From assembly GCF_050948215.1 (NCBI RefSeq), contig NC_135149.1, positions 12,195,001 through 12,259,000 of the forward strand: a DNA stretch of 64,000 nucleotides, given 5' to 3'. This document shows, piece after piece, positions 34,700 through 47,520 of this stretch. The notes under the pieces were generated by a model. It did no database searches. It was not told where the DNA came from and saw only the letters and a program-made list of their open reading frames with translations. Numbering within the stretch: position 1 is the stretch's first letter; each line of letters begins with the position of its first letter. A program made the position numbers and the translations under genes. Source of the stretch: Halictus rubicundus. Taxonomy: Eukaryota; Arthropoda; Insecta; Hymenoptera; Halictidae.

Positions 34700-37600
34700 A
34701 TTTATGATAACGACATCCGCCAATTCCCCAATAAAATTACTTTATATCGATTCCGCAAAATCGCGATTGGCAATCACCACGCGGCGGTGAGATCGAACCG
34801 AGCCCGGAATCAATCTTCCGATAATTAACGTCTTAATCGGCCGATGTTATCGCAATTACTAGCACCGGATAAACTGTTCGGTATCGTCGAGCGGATCTGC
34901 ACGATCGCGACTCTCCGATAAGACGAGGTTCCCCGTCCAACGTGTCCGTGTTGTTCGTGGAAAGCAACGAATCGATGAAATTCACGACGAACATTTCGCG
35001 TTCCGGCATCGCTTTCGCCCCGCTGGAAATCGGTTGCTACTTATGGTAATGGCAGGGGAACAAGAAAACCGGGAAGCCAAGGGTCAAGAGGGCCTCTCCG
35101 AGAGAAAAAAAAACGGCTACGAGCAGGTCCTTGAGAATCCTGCAGCTGCCAGTCGTCATCGGTTCATTGAACGCAGGGAACTGCCGGCCGAGCGCTACCT
35201 AACTTTTTAGGGTTGCTAGAAAACGGGGTTCGGATTGCTTCCAAGGGTGCACGGTGACGCAGCTGGGGACACGATGCTTTTATTTTCGTCTTTTTTTTAA
35301 CGGTGCCCTGTCGGCACGTGTCACGGTAATGGATATGATGCTTAGAGATTCATTAATAACGGGAATTAAGAGTGACAAATGGACGTGCTGACCCCATGGG
35401 AGACTAATTGACATCACTTTCTGGGTGTTCCTACGCTTGCTGTTACGCGGCACCTTCGGTCTACGGGGATTTCGGTGGCGGGGGTGCGTTTGTGTTGCGT
35501 TCTGTCGGCAGAATTTGTTAGGGGAAGGTGAGCATTTTGAATTCTGGCAATTGTTTACTCTATTTTAACTATTGCCCCTGAACTATAACAAATTTATGCT
35601 GAATAAAAATGTATGCTGAACAAACATTTTCTGCGTCAATTGCAAGAACCACCCCAATAGAAATTCTTTTTATCCTCGATAGTTTTGATAGATCGTGCAA
35701 TGTGTCTGCTGTTTTAAATTTCTTCTTGCTTGTATTATTGGCTCAGGATAGAAAGGCTTTAAATTCAAAGTGAATTAAAGTTTGATAGACACAATCTTCA
35801 CATAAATTGAAGCAAAATATTGTCTTCCGTCTACGAACATTGACTTTTCCTCCAAGCTAGCGCGATAACTACAAATTTTCTTTTCCTGCCGGAGACGATT
35901 AAGAAAACACTGGCTCTCGCTCCTGGTCACGAAATAAATTATAAGTCAAGGGATTGAGGAACGAAGGAAGATCAGTATTAAGTAGCTTACCATTTAAAGC
36001 GTAATACTGCTTAGCAAAGTTCCTTCTAGACTTACGAAACCTTATATTTTGATCGAAGCTTGTTTTAACCTATATACATTCCACGAGTAAAACTTCACAC
36101 GTTTATTGTTCCTCGATACTGTCAAATCTTTCGCTTGTCTTTTCTCGCGAGAATAATGTACTGTCTGTGAAAACATTGACAAATTTTTTCCGTAACTGAA
36201 ACCACCACAGATATCAAAATTGGAGTTTCCTCTTTGCAATGATTCATAAAGCAAGACGTAAATAATTATCTAGTTATAAAAACGTCTTTGTCTTTGCCGG
36301 CGACTATGATGCTGCAGCGCAACGGTATCGCTCGGGATTGTTATTCAAAGCGCACTCGTCGCCAGCCAAAATCTGACGCTCGTTATAACGGAGCGCGGTC
36401 ACGATCAAGCGGATCCAGCCAGAATTTCGTTATGCGCGCGCGCCTGTTTCCAAGGATGCTTAGCTAACAAAGCAACCCGTGCAATTAAGTTAAATAAGAT
36501 TAATGCGCGGCTTGACGCAACGACTTCAATGGCCGCGGTGTGTATCTAGCGCCCCCGACGCGAATTCGCGCGCCCGTTGGTACACGGGCCGCAAGACAAC
36601 GTAAGATTAATTGCATCGAAAATGCGGCGAGGGTCGCTCCGCCGGAGGAGAAACAAAGGTGCACTGTACGTACTCCAACGCCTTATCTGCGACTGCGAAA
36701 GAGCAACTGCGTCTATTAAAAGCTGCCGTAAATTAAACTTTCACTAAATTTTTGTAGTTTTACAACGAGGATCACTCGACGCAGGACGCACTTCAACGTG
36801 CAATTTCGACTTGCAGAGTCGAATAGCCAGTGTCGCCAGATGAGGGGAGCGAGTCGAGGGGAAAAAGTTACCCTCTCTCTCTGCCAGTACCGGCACGACA
36901 GAGACGGAACGGGTCACGTGACCGGCCCGTGTTGGTGACGTGGGGAGTAGCGCGGTAGAAGGGGAAATTAGAGTGGGGGAACAAGTCTTGATCTGGCAAC
37001 ACTGCGAACAACTCGAAGACAATCGACCGCAGACATAAACAACCGAGAGAGCCCCCATCAATCTTTTTCACCCGACGGAAGTTCTTCAGCTCCCCCAGCA
37101 CTCGACCTTGTAAAAGTGCATAATCGAGCCTGTCGAACAGCCGTCCGAGCAAAGGATGTTTTCCAAACCGCTTGTGTTTTCCTTTCGCCACCGAGACACG
37201 AGTGGCGGCTAACATCTGCCCCGGCACGCCTAAACGGGACATGGATTTATTTACGGTGTCGAAGGGGTTGCTCTGGTTTCGATCTTTGGCGACAGAGCTG
37301 AAGAAGAAGAAGAAGAGAGAGAGAGAGGGAGAAACTGACGAAGGGAGGAAGCACTTTCATGCCAGGCACTGGGCATAATCTCGTCTTAGCTGTTTCTTGT
37401 ATCGACCACCTAACTTCCGGTTAATTTTAGACGTGTGTGGCTGCGGGGCGACCGTGCACTGCGTGCATTCACCCAGATATTCCATTCACCTTTGTGCATA
37501 AAATAATCCGTTTCTATAATCCGAATGTTGGGAAAATTAACCCGGCATTTCATATATGTGGATTCCGTTGATGTTAATTGTTTGGTATGTCCAAATAAAT

Positions 37601-39000
37601 TGGTAAGTTTCAAATGAAGTGAAACAGAAAAAATAAAAGGAGAAAATGGTCAGCTAAACTCACTTGGAAGTTAGAATAAATTATTTTGTAGCACCGAGGG
37701 TTGCATTGACTTTGCAGTCGCTTCAGAAAATCGTTAACAAATTCATTCGAATTTTTATTTTTCGTTTCGCACGGTTTGTACGCTTCCGTCGACTTGTTCG
37801 TGTATTTCTGTCAATTTAAAAATTACTTCTTTCTCCTACATGTGTAGAGTGAATTTATGAATGGGTGGGATACTTGCAGATGCGAATTTCTGGTAATGTA
37901 TCAGACATTAATTGGACACAATGAACGCAAGAAAATTATTTACTGCAATAAATTTTGCTCTTTCTCTCTCTCTCTCTCTCGTGTACCAACTCGGAAAGAA
38001 GCTAGATTTATTAGAACTTTTGGCACGGCACCAAGCTCCGTCAACTATTTTTGCATCCCGACGATGTTTCGATTTGTAGAATCGAGACGACTGGTCACAT
38101 ACGTCATTCATACCTAAGCTATCATCATCATCATTTTCCCAGTTCTCGTTGTTAATCCTCTTTGACGATATAATAGAAAGAGAAATAATTCAACTCTCGA
38201 ACTTTTTCGTCGAGAATAAAATTAAAATAAATTCAAGAGGCTGGAGAAAGATGTATCAATTCTCCTTTAACTCCGTCTTCTTAATTACTTTTCCGTACAA
38301 ACCCCTCTCCTCGCTCCTTACGGTGTCACGAGCTGCAAAGCACAAGCTAAACAAATTTCGCGAGAGGGGGGACCCAGTTCCGCTCTTTAAATCGCTTCGC
38401 GAGTTCCGGAAGCGGCAGGATTCGGTCGAGAGGAGGATCACAAGCGAAAACTAGAATCGCGAAAGCGAGAGACCGGTAATATTGACTCCGTTTAATATCC
38501 ACGGCGGAACGAAGGATTCGAAAACGATTGCGTTCCCGGACAGCCGCGCCAATTCCTGATCCACTTTCAGTTCGCGGGAGCGCCACGCGGTGCTTCGAAA
38601 CTGAAACTTCTGCTGTGCCAGCTTTTAAATAAACAGGGGAAACTCCTCGCGCGCCGACAAGTTTTTGGCAAAATGTTCATCCCTAAATGCTTCTTCTAAT
38701 TGCAATTTTGATCACATCGTGCTCGAAAGAGATGCACGTTTCGAAAGCAATTCGCCAACATCGAGACGGAAAATGAAAAAAAAAAAATAGATTCCTTCGC
38801 AAACGACAGCTAAATCTTGTTGCGAACCATTTCTGTGTCGTTCGGCACGCATCTGGACGCACACTCGAGGAAAAAGAATCGCTACCCAGTCAGAAATCCG
38901 CGTCAGTCTCGCGAGAGAGGAGATTCATTTGTCGGCGATCCTTCCGCGCGAACGATTTGTCATCATTCTATATCGTGCGACTAGGACATCGTTCGTTTCT
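34700..39000. other. Non-coding stretch, several CpG-rich islands
   Basis: Islands at about 34750-35060, 36290-36680 and 36770-37380 mix CpG with TAAT words, and each keeps frames open on both strands. The longest (36868-37242, minus) has no domain. A CT run lies at 37963-37980. I see no exon with paired splice sites. The islands may be regulatory. Confidence 0.45.
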
Positions 39001-42000
39001 CTTCTCTCCTCCCCCCTCTCTCTCTCGCTCTCTCTCCCTTCCTCCGTTTGGTTGAATGCAAGGGGTAGCTGCAACGGGCTCTAAGTGCATCGAAATTTAT
39101 GAACCACCGTCGCCGAGCCCCTCGCCGCTGGCGCCCGAATCCGCTGAACGATTAATGTCTCGCTTCCCGGCAGAATTTTACGTCGGAACCGTGAAAAATG
39201 CTGCCGCCCGTGAATCTTCTTCGAAACACGGCCGCCGCGGGCGATTCTTTTTTTCCCCGCGGATGGGTTTAATTGCTCGCCAACGCCGAATTGCTTGGCC
39301 CACCGCGTGTACTGCGCCTCACTTCGAGCACGCAAATTGGGATATTCGTCCCGGAGCGCACGGATGCAGTTTTTAATTTTAAACTGCTCCGCGAACACGG
39401 CTGCGGGACTGACGTTTGGGTCCACATCGTGAAAACGACGAAAATGTCTTTACTCAGATAAATTACAAAATTTAGGGACTGTTGGTTTCGGGAATCTAAT
39501 AGTTCACGTTGCGCGCTCTTCTAGATAACGTTTAGGCATTTATGGAATGGTTAGGAGATTAGTTTTCATTACAATGCATGCTCGAGTAAGGATATTTACT
39601 CAACCGATTCCGATAAACTAATTTCTGCAATTTTCGATCATTTGACCGAAGGTGGTATATGCAGCGTTGAATCAGTATAATTACGTTTCCTTTCAGTTTC
39701 CTTCGAACATGAGCGCATCGTTGGGTACCTCATACTGCATTGCGTGGTTTAAAAAGTCTCATAAATATTATTCCTTCGTTCTTCCTTTATTTTCCAAGTT
39801 AATTGCACACAAATCATACATGATTTTCGTTTCTTCGTCAATATTTGAAAGGTGATTGTCCGATAGACTTTTGCAATTAATTGTTGTGGCCCAAGGCTGG
39901 AAGAAGAACCTGTACAGAGCTGCATTTTATTTTGTTTCGTTAACGAAAGTCTTGTAGCCTCGCTAAAAAAAAAGGAAATAATATCCTCCCGGTCCACGTT
40001 AATTTATTCTGCAAACATATCCAGTGGCGGCAATCAAAGGTGCCATTTGCACACAGCCGCCATTAAAACCCGGTAAAAGTAGCATTAAAACGCGATAAAA
40101 GCACCACTTCCACGTCTGATATATAAAAATTCATCAAAGAAATTCGCACGCAAAGCTGGTACATTCCGAAACATTAAAATCCAATCGACGGGGGCCGGAA
40201 TTAAAGCAAAAATTTCCGGGAGAAACGGCGTTCCCCGTAATTCCCGCCGGACAAAGACAGTAAAAACAAACGAAGCCGATGGGATAAAAAGCGTTAAATA
40301 AAACGAATGGTATTAATTAAAAGCAGCGGTGGCGCCGCATACAAAGCTCCGAGACACGCGGGGAAGGGGAGCGAAACGTTATTACAGCCGACCGACGACT
40401 CTAATTTGCGTACCTGCGCCCGCCAGGACCGTTTCGTCAAATTTTTCAAGCTCGCCTTCTGCATTCCGGTAATAAAGATGTGTCGGCACGATCGTCGCCA
40501 ATAAATACCCTGCGGAAATTCGCAGAGGTCTATCGGCACGTTGCGACACGCACGAACGAGATTTAGGAGCGGGGAATCTGACGCAAACAGTCGAATATGG
40601 TCCAATTTCTGAGAATTTATTGCAAGTAATTGGTTGGACCAACCGGTTTGAAATTTTAGGGGTATTTCACGACAGTTCCGAAGTAACTGGACATATTTTT
40701 TCTAATCCGGTAGGGTTGTACATAAAGAATTTATAATCAGAAGATATTTGGGCCATTTTTACATGGCAATTCTGGTAAGTTTTGCAATGAAATATAAACT
40801 ATTTGAACAATATTGGATGAAAAAGTGAGTTCATGCTAAAGAGAGAACATTAATGGATGTGTATGCAAAAAGTCAATTGAATCGGTTCAATGGTTTTTGA
40901 GTAGTATTGTGCAGCAGGTGTGCCTGCATCAGCTGTTCGGTAGCAAACATGGCAAAAACTGCATTATTTTCCGAATTACATTAAATACTTTTGCAAGGAT
41001 ACTCTTGAATGTTTATACTACTATTGTTTTGTGGCCTCGCATTTGCGAATTTGCCATTTTCACGTTTTCTAATCGCACCGGCGATTTCTAATCGATGAAG
41101 AGATCGGTATTCGGGATAAACGGGACGAGCAACTCGATAAACTCGTCCTTCGTCGATTCGCGTTTGCACTATCGTTTTGTTTCTCTTTTTTTTTCTGCGA
41201 CTGCGTGGGTGGCGAGGCAACGTCAGCGTCTGCGTGTCCTTTTTAACCGGTCCGCCGCGATTATTATTGTTATCAACGGCGAGTAAACGCCGATCGTGCT
41301 CCATTAACACAATGGCTACAAGAAATGGGTTGGAAGTGTCCGACGATATTGTTACAAGTTGCGTTCGCTCCAATTCCTGGCCACCATTGTTGCACCGATT
41401 TGAACCCTCGCAAGGGTGGGGGATGAAATGTTTGTGTTATGCGAACGGCTCGCTTTGCCTCGCCATTGTGCTGCCGAGGCGATAGATACGTCGAACTGGA
41501 CCATTTAGCTCTGGAAGAACATGGTCGACTCGTTTCCTTTTTGCTGAGACTGCAAACCGAAGATTTATAAACTATTCTATCAGATATTCGTTCATTATAC
41601 TCTTTTTTTTATTAAGCTATAAAACCCCACATGGGATTATTAGCAGCATGCACATGGCTGCGCATGCTAACATTACATAGGTAACTTATAAACTAGGATT
41701 GAGACAATATAATGAACATTTTCGAATACAACACTAAAGATATAAACAGTCAGACTTAAGAAATGTATGTATGTAAAATAGAGGACAAAGAGAGGGTTCG
41801 CACAAAAAGGAATCTATTGTATAGGGTGGAAAGAAACCCTTGTTGCAATGTTTGCGAATCAGAGCATCTCTATTATTATCATAGATCGGACAGTTCATTA
41901 TACTTAACGCGGTGTCTCTCGAATTTTTTCGACTCTGGGAACCTTCGATATTTTCGATTATACGATCCTTATCATTTCGAGGGATGAGATTGTTGAAAAG

Positions 42001-44095
42001 TCTTCAAAAAGATATTTTTCTACGATCAGCGTACACCACGTTTTCATATTTAGATCATTTTGTCTATTTTCTTTGGTGTTGTACTGTCTCCTAATTATTT
42101 TACACAGGCCTAGTACATACAAAAGATTCCACAGTCTGTTGACGAGCTCTTAAAAATTCTGTAGGGGAAATAATATGAGAAATTGTAGAATTAAAAACAG
42201 CAAAAACTAAAGAAAAATTCTGGGTCAACTCATAAGCAGTGGAAACGTCTTATATTTTCGAAAATTGAAATAGACAATTTGGAAAATCATTAGACTTGTA
42301 GATTCTATTCGCTGCAGAAAATACACAGCGAATGTATTTCTGAACGGAATACGAACGAAAATTCGCATTACGTGCACAATCATGTGGTGGGTCCCAGACC
42401 ATGTTTCCAGATCAGGTTTTATGCTGATTAAAACGAAACGGGGAATCAGTTTCCACAAATACAGAAGTGCTGCAGATATCACAGAATTAAACAGACACTA
42501 TGTGTGTTTTCACACTGAAAAATCATGCCGAATCGTTCGCGAGAGACAAGTTTCCACTCTCTCTCCCTCTCTCTCAAGCTTATTAATACAAATCCCATTA
42601 ACGTGTCCACGACGCGTTATTTCTCCCTTTACGCCGACAATTATCAGAGTCGCGTGCATGATCGATTAAACGGATACAGAACCGGACGAATCCGTCGGAT
42701 TCCCGGCGGTTTCGAGTCGTCGTAAATTACAAGGAACACCATTAGACCGCGTGAAAATTTTCCAAGTATTTCTACCGTGTGGTATCGCGACGAATATGCA
42801 AATGCGGCGATTAAGCCGCCGCGCGGAAACGCGATGGAAGCCGGCGAACGGGAATTATTATTTCTTCGTGTATCGGGGACGATTATCGATACGAATTGAA
42901 TCCGTCTTCTATCCCCTCCCCGCCCCTCTGTGGCGGTGCCAGTCACATTTATCGACCCGAAACCGGTTCGAGGAGACGGATCATTTGTCTGGATCCTCGT
43001 TCGATCTCCTCCGCCTGGCGGCGTGTCGTCCTCGTCCTTGATCCTCGGTCGCGCTCCGATTCGAAGGCGCGATCGAAGAAATCCTGACCAAAAGTTCGAA
43101 TAAAAAAGTCTGCGTTCTTTTAGTGTTCGTTGCGGACGATCCTAAGGAGACGTCCCGTGCATAATATTTTGACGGTTTCGAAACTCTACGCTACGATTTC
43201 TGCGAAGATACGGCTACTAAAACTAATATTAGCGGTCCTGAGTGTGTTAGTTTATTCGTTCTGAAATGAACTAAATAATACTGTAAGGTGCAAGCTCCTT
43301 TGTCAAGTAGTCAATAGTCATCGGTGATAACTCAGTGTGAAGTACACAGAATTCACCCTTGTGATCGCTGTAGAAATTTTCTGTTCTGCATAAAGATCCG
43401 CAGTCTAATAACAAGATCGACGCTCCATCGTGTCAGACAATTGCCAGGAACATTCGCTCGAGAATTTGAAGAATAAGCGACGATGTTCTCCGTCCGACGC
43501 GGCAGCCAAGTGAAATGAAATATCAAATACATCGCGTTATTGTACAAGGTAAATTTATGCTCGCTATAAATCCAGAAAAATCCCCAGAGTGGTCCTCGCC
43601 ATAGCTTATCTTAATGCAGCCATTGTTCATTTAACGAGAGACTATCTGGACTATACATTATTCATTCCTTTGAGCGTGGAATCGCCAAGGATCGCAATAA
43701 CAACTTGCAGTTTCGCGGATCGTCCTGCGTTCCGCGCTTTTTTTCCCCATTGGAAACGGTCTCTCGCATTCATTCGGAGATGAAGCGGTCCGGGATCTCT
43801 GCAGTTTTATCGTCCCGAAGAACCCGTCCCGGGATCCCCCGTAATAGGTCCACTTAAGTGTATCGCGACGCCCGACGTCCCACCTGTTTTTCACCATCGG
43901 CGGGAGAATTAAGCTGCAGCCGGCTTTAATTAAATACGCGGAGTTAATTTCTCGCGCGGACGGATCGATCCTTCTCGCTCGTTGTCGACGATGACTGTCC
44001 GGAATCGGGCACGAAAAATGACGAGCAAGAAGAAAGACGAGCAAGAAAAATCCTCGAAATCCTCGCCAAAAACAAGCATCGCTACGACCGATCTC
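39001..44095. other. Non-coding stretch, no gene recognised
   Basis: Starts with a pyrimidine tract (about 39001-39048). Alternates CpG-rich (39050-39430, 40150-40560, 41090-41490, 42590-43090) and AT-rich DNA. Frames are short and antisense pairs are common. A donor-like GTAAGT at 40777 has no supported exon before it. Confidence 0.45.
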
Positions 44096-44360
44096 CAACT
44101 TCGTTAATTTTCGGAATCTTGGTATAGGATTTTGCACATATATTTGTGAAGCTTTTTTAATTGGAAAAATTTTTCTTTGGAAAAATCGATTTTTCCAAAC
44201 GTTGGTACTAGGGCACCCTCATAATACCCGTTGATCAACGTACATCGAACAGTTGCAACTTCGTTAATTTTAGGAATTCGGATGTAGGGTTTTGCACGCA
44301 TATTTCTGAATCTGTATTCTCCTAGAAACCAGAGCAAAGGGAAAAATCGATTTCGTGAAA
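44096..44360 (+). repeat. Two-unit tandem duplication, period 160 bp
   Basis: CAACTTCGTTAATTTTCGGA (44096) recurs as CAACTTCGTTAATTTTAGGA (44256), followed in both by AGG.TTTTGCAC and ATATTT.TGAA. The inner word GGAAAAATCGATTT also recurs 160 bases later. The second unit is incomplete. It lies just upstream of the promoter-like block at 44.4-45.0 kb. Confidence 0.75.
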
Positions 44361-44399
44361 AGGACGATCGTGTGATGGAAGATCTCGGTCGGTGGATCT

Positions 44400-44987
44400 C
44401 TCTCCGGGGCAGCTTGTGGCGTAGGAAGGGAGCGCAGAAATCGCAAGTGAGCTCGTACGGTTTATCACCGTCGGCTGTGCAAAAGAAGGACGAACGAGTA
44501 GGAAGAGAGACCAGGGCGAAAGAAGTGGAAGAAGTGGAGAACAAGGAGAAACCGAGCGTGGTCTTCGGGGCGCCTTAGCCGGGGCACGGCGCAAGCGCAT
44601 TCCGTTCTACCTAAACCTATACGTTCCGTGCGTGATCCGAAAGACACGAGCTCCATTCGAGTTCCGTCGGCTTTTGCCATCGAACGTGCCGCGCGCGTCG
44701 TCCTTCCTCCCGTCTCCTGGCACGATAAACCAAAAAGATAGAGTCACTATTCGACATAAAAATAAAAAAATTAAAAAAAAAACCAAATCCTTCTCCGGCT
44801 GGATCGTCGCGATGCGTTCGCGCGTGCACGGGCACGCACTTCCGGCGGGTGTGGATTTAAAACGAGTGATGATCGAATCGACGCGGCGCCGTTGACGAAA
44901 ATGTCGCGCCGCTAGATCGTCGATCCTCGGTGTGACGTTCCCGGCTCGATCATTGATTCGTTGGTGCCCCGGTTGACAGCTGTCAGC
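44400..44987 (+). promoter_or_regulatory. CpG-rich promoter and leader before the exon at 44988
   Basis: CpG-dense DNA runs up to the ATG at 44988. A tiny upstream frame ATGTCGCGCCGCTAG lies at 44901-44915. GTGTGACGTTCCCGG (about 44929) holds a TGACG word that could bind a CREB-type factor. No TATA box is evident. The orientation is set by the downstream exon. The exact transcription start is not determined. Confidence 0.4.
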
Positions 44988-45050
44988 ATGCTCTCCACCG
45001 TCCAGTGTCACGGCGACGTGCACCGCAGGAATTACCACGTCCCGTACACG
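44988..45050 (+). CDS. Possible first coding exon, 21 codons
   Basis: The frame opens with ATG in a fair context (GTCAGCATG), reads MLSTVQCHGDVHRRNYHVPY then T, and ends exactly at a strong donor (ACG then GTGAGT), phase 0. A short intron of 173 bases with a long (CCT)n pyrimidine tract leads to a 21-base microexon at 45224. If the intron is retained the frame also stays open: it runs on to TAA at 45246-45248 and encodes a poly-proline stretch from the CCT repeat. So spliced and unspliced forms would give different proteins. I do not recognise the family. Confidence 0.45.
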
Positions 45051-45173
45051 GTGAGTTGTTTTTTCGAGTTGCTCTCTTTCTCTGTTCGACCGATCTCTTT
45101 CGGATCGAGCTTAGGCGATCGACCGGCTGGAAACGCGTCGATCGCGCCACGAAACCCGGAGATAATTAGCCCC

Positions 45174-45212
45174 TCTCCTCCTCCTCCTCCTCCTCCTCCT
45201 CCTCCTCCTCCT
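45174..45212. repeat. (CCT)n trinucleotide repeat, about 13 units
   Basis: A perfect CTC/CCT run. In the plus-strand frame it would encode polyproline if translated. It also forms the polypyrimidine tract of the acceptor at 45223. Length changes here could alter splicing. Confidence 0.95.
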
Positions 45213-45223
45213 GGCCCCTTCAG

Positions 45224-45244
45224 ACGAGCTATCTCTGGAATGAT
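45224..45244 (+). CDS. Possible 21-base microexon
   Basis: An acceptor with an unusually long pyrimidine tract (GGCCCCTTCAG) and a consensus donor (GAT then GTAAGT) bound exactly 21 bases, phase 0 at both ends, reading TSYLWND. It joins in frame to the exon at 44988-45050. Microexons of this size are known in neural and developmental genes of insects. The segment is too short to judge by coding content, so the call rests on the splice sites and the phase match. Confidence 0.35.
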
Positions 45245-45249
45245 GTAAG

Positions 45250-46860
45250 TGAAACGGATGTAATGTTGTTCCAAGAAATTCCGCTGTCGTGTAACGCCGC
45301 TTGAAATAGAGATTACTTCAATGAACACAGAACCGCCGCGCAAATATTCTTCGGCCGTGTGTACCCCTCTCTTTCCCTCTCCCTCGTTCTCTTTCTGTTC
45401 AATAATGTATCCAAGTCGGTCGGAATGCGCGGATAAAAATAGTGGATTTTCGCGGGGCTTTTTGTTAGCCGGCGATCGGCTTCTCCGGCGCGCCGCCAAC
45501 TTGAATGACAGCTCGACGATAAAATAATGTTGAACGCGGCTACACGCTCCGCTCCGATGAAACGGAGATTACTCCAATTATAGATTCCCGCTTGCCTCTA
45601 CCCATTCTCTATTGGAAATTCTGCTACCGATAAACAGTGCTGCGAGGGGACGGTTTATCTACGAGTGCAATGATTTTTATGCGCTCGTGTACAGCGTGCC
45701 CCAGGATCATTTCAGGATAGTGTGTTGTAACAAATTTTTTGGGAACGTGTACCAGGGCGCATTCGAGTGCATTTGTCAGAGTTGTGTAATGACTTACGGT
45801 TTCGGACGCCGCGAGTGTGCTTTCTTGACGGATGGCAGAATAGAAATTTAGAAAAACACAGTACAATTTATTCTTTTTTCATACAAACGAAGGTCAATCG
45901 AACTGTTTTGTCTAACCTTTTAGATTGAAATGAAATAATTTCTATTCTCGCCAGGTGAAGATACACGCGTGGACGTTGAACTTAGAAAATCTTCAGCTTA
46001 ATTCTCCCGTTTGAAGTAAAGATATCTCTGTGTTTTGCCAACAAAGCATAAGTACAATTCTGAAAAAAAATTTCAGCTCGTCTGCTGACCAAATCACAGG
46101 AATATCGCAAGAAGGAGATAGAACGGAGAGAAATTTCATCCAGCCAATTTCTGAGAAATTTCACCACAGTTTCAAAATCAATGCCGCGCGGGTGCAGCAA
46201 CCCGGTCTTAGAATCCCGTTTTATTGTTCGTCCGTTTAGGCCACGTGTTGCGCGGCGTCCGCCGATTTCCATCGGCTCGAACGACCGCGCGCTCGGATTG
46301 CATCGTTTTTGTCACGAAAACGCATTTCCTTGCACGCTCGGCGAATATGTATCGTTCGAATATCGCGACCTCCCGGCGCCTCGTGTCATTCGTCTATTCT
46401 CGGTTCGCACGTTATCGTTCGCGAAACGAGCGCGTTTCGCTCGGATCCGAAGCGGAATTTTCAAGCGTGCTCCGGCGCGCATGGTTTCCACGTTGTAGAG
46501 AACCCATGGTAATGTCTGGTCGGCCAAAGATTAGATACCATAAACGCGTACCTCGGACATACTTCTGTCCGTGTTTCGCAGTCGAACGTGCTTTGTGCCC
46601 CAACGCGAGCGCATATTAAATTCCCCCGTGCTTCGAATCCCGAGATCGAGACGCTTTTCGAACTTTCTCCGAGAGCCGCGTGAAATTCCTCGCGCGAAAA
46701 GACCGGCAACTTCACCAATTGCCGTTCCCGGTCATAGAAATTCTATTTCTTCTTCTCACACTTCGCGCCGCGGCACAGCTATTTATGGGCGGAGGTCGCG
46801 AAATTCTTTTCGGTCGACGCTCTATGCTAGCGAGAATTTTAACAGATCCTCTCTATTGGT
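45250..46860. other. Probable intron; CpG-rich block at 46.2-46.75 kb
   Basis: No following exon can be placed. At 46180-46750 CpG-rich DNA keeps several frames open on both strands (for example 46224-46619 and 46461-46718), with no family resemblance. I treat them as compositional. Confidence 0.45.
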
Positions 46861-47520
46861 CTTTAGTTTGTGCGCGCCTATGTGTCAGCTCTTTATGGGC
46901 TTCGTTTAATGAGTTGGTTTTATTAGACAGGATGAACATTTTCTTACTACACTTTTGTTCGTCGTTGCACGTCGCTGTGCGTCTGAAGTCTGGCGGGTCT
47001 AATACGTTGAATCAATTTTATTGGACAGAGTGAAAATGCCGCATTTTTATTGAAGTGTATTCCTTTTATATTTTGTACGTTCTCGCGTGCCGAAAGTTTC
47101 GTGGGCCTAATGAATTATTAGGCACAGCGAACATTTCCATAATACATTTTTATTGAAGCTTCTTTGTGCTCTTTTTATGTTTTGTACGTTGTTGTATGTC
47201 ATCAGTTCGTGTGTTTAATTTAACGAGTTGGTTTTATTGGACGCATTGGCGAAAGTCTTCATGCTGAATTTTTATCGATGCTTCAGTGTGTTCGTATGTT
47301 TTGTACGTTATTGTGAGCCAGAAGTTTCATGGCATAATTTAAAGAATTGCTTTTATTGGACGTATTAGTGAGAATTTTTACGGGACGATTTTATTGTACC
47401 ATCGTATGTGTTTTTTTTTTTTACATTTTGTGTGTTTTGATGTGTCAGCAGTTTACGAGCATCGTTTGCTGAATCGCTATTATTAGCCAGTGAGAATTTG
47501 AATGGGACTTTTTTCATGTT
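46861..47520 (+). repeat. Diverged tandem array, 97-127-bp units
   Basis: The anchor TTATTRGAC or a close variant recurs at 46920, 47018, 47115, 47234, 47353 and 47480. A second anchor, TTTTGTACGTT, lies about 60 bases before most of these (47073, 47181, 47300, with variants). The edges match too: TGTGTCAGCTCTTTATGGGC near 46881 corresponds to TGTGTCAGCAGTTTACGAGC near 47441. Unit sequences are strongly diverged, so the array is old. Confidence 0.75.
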
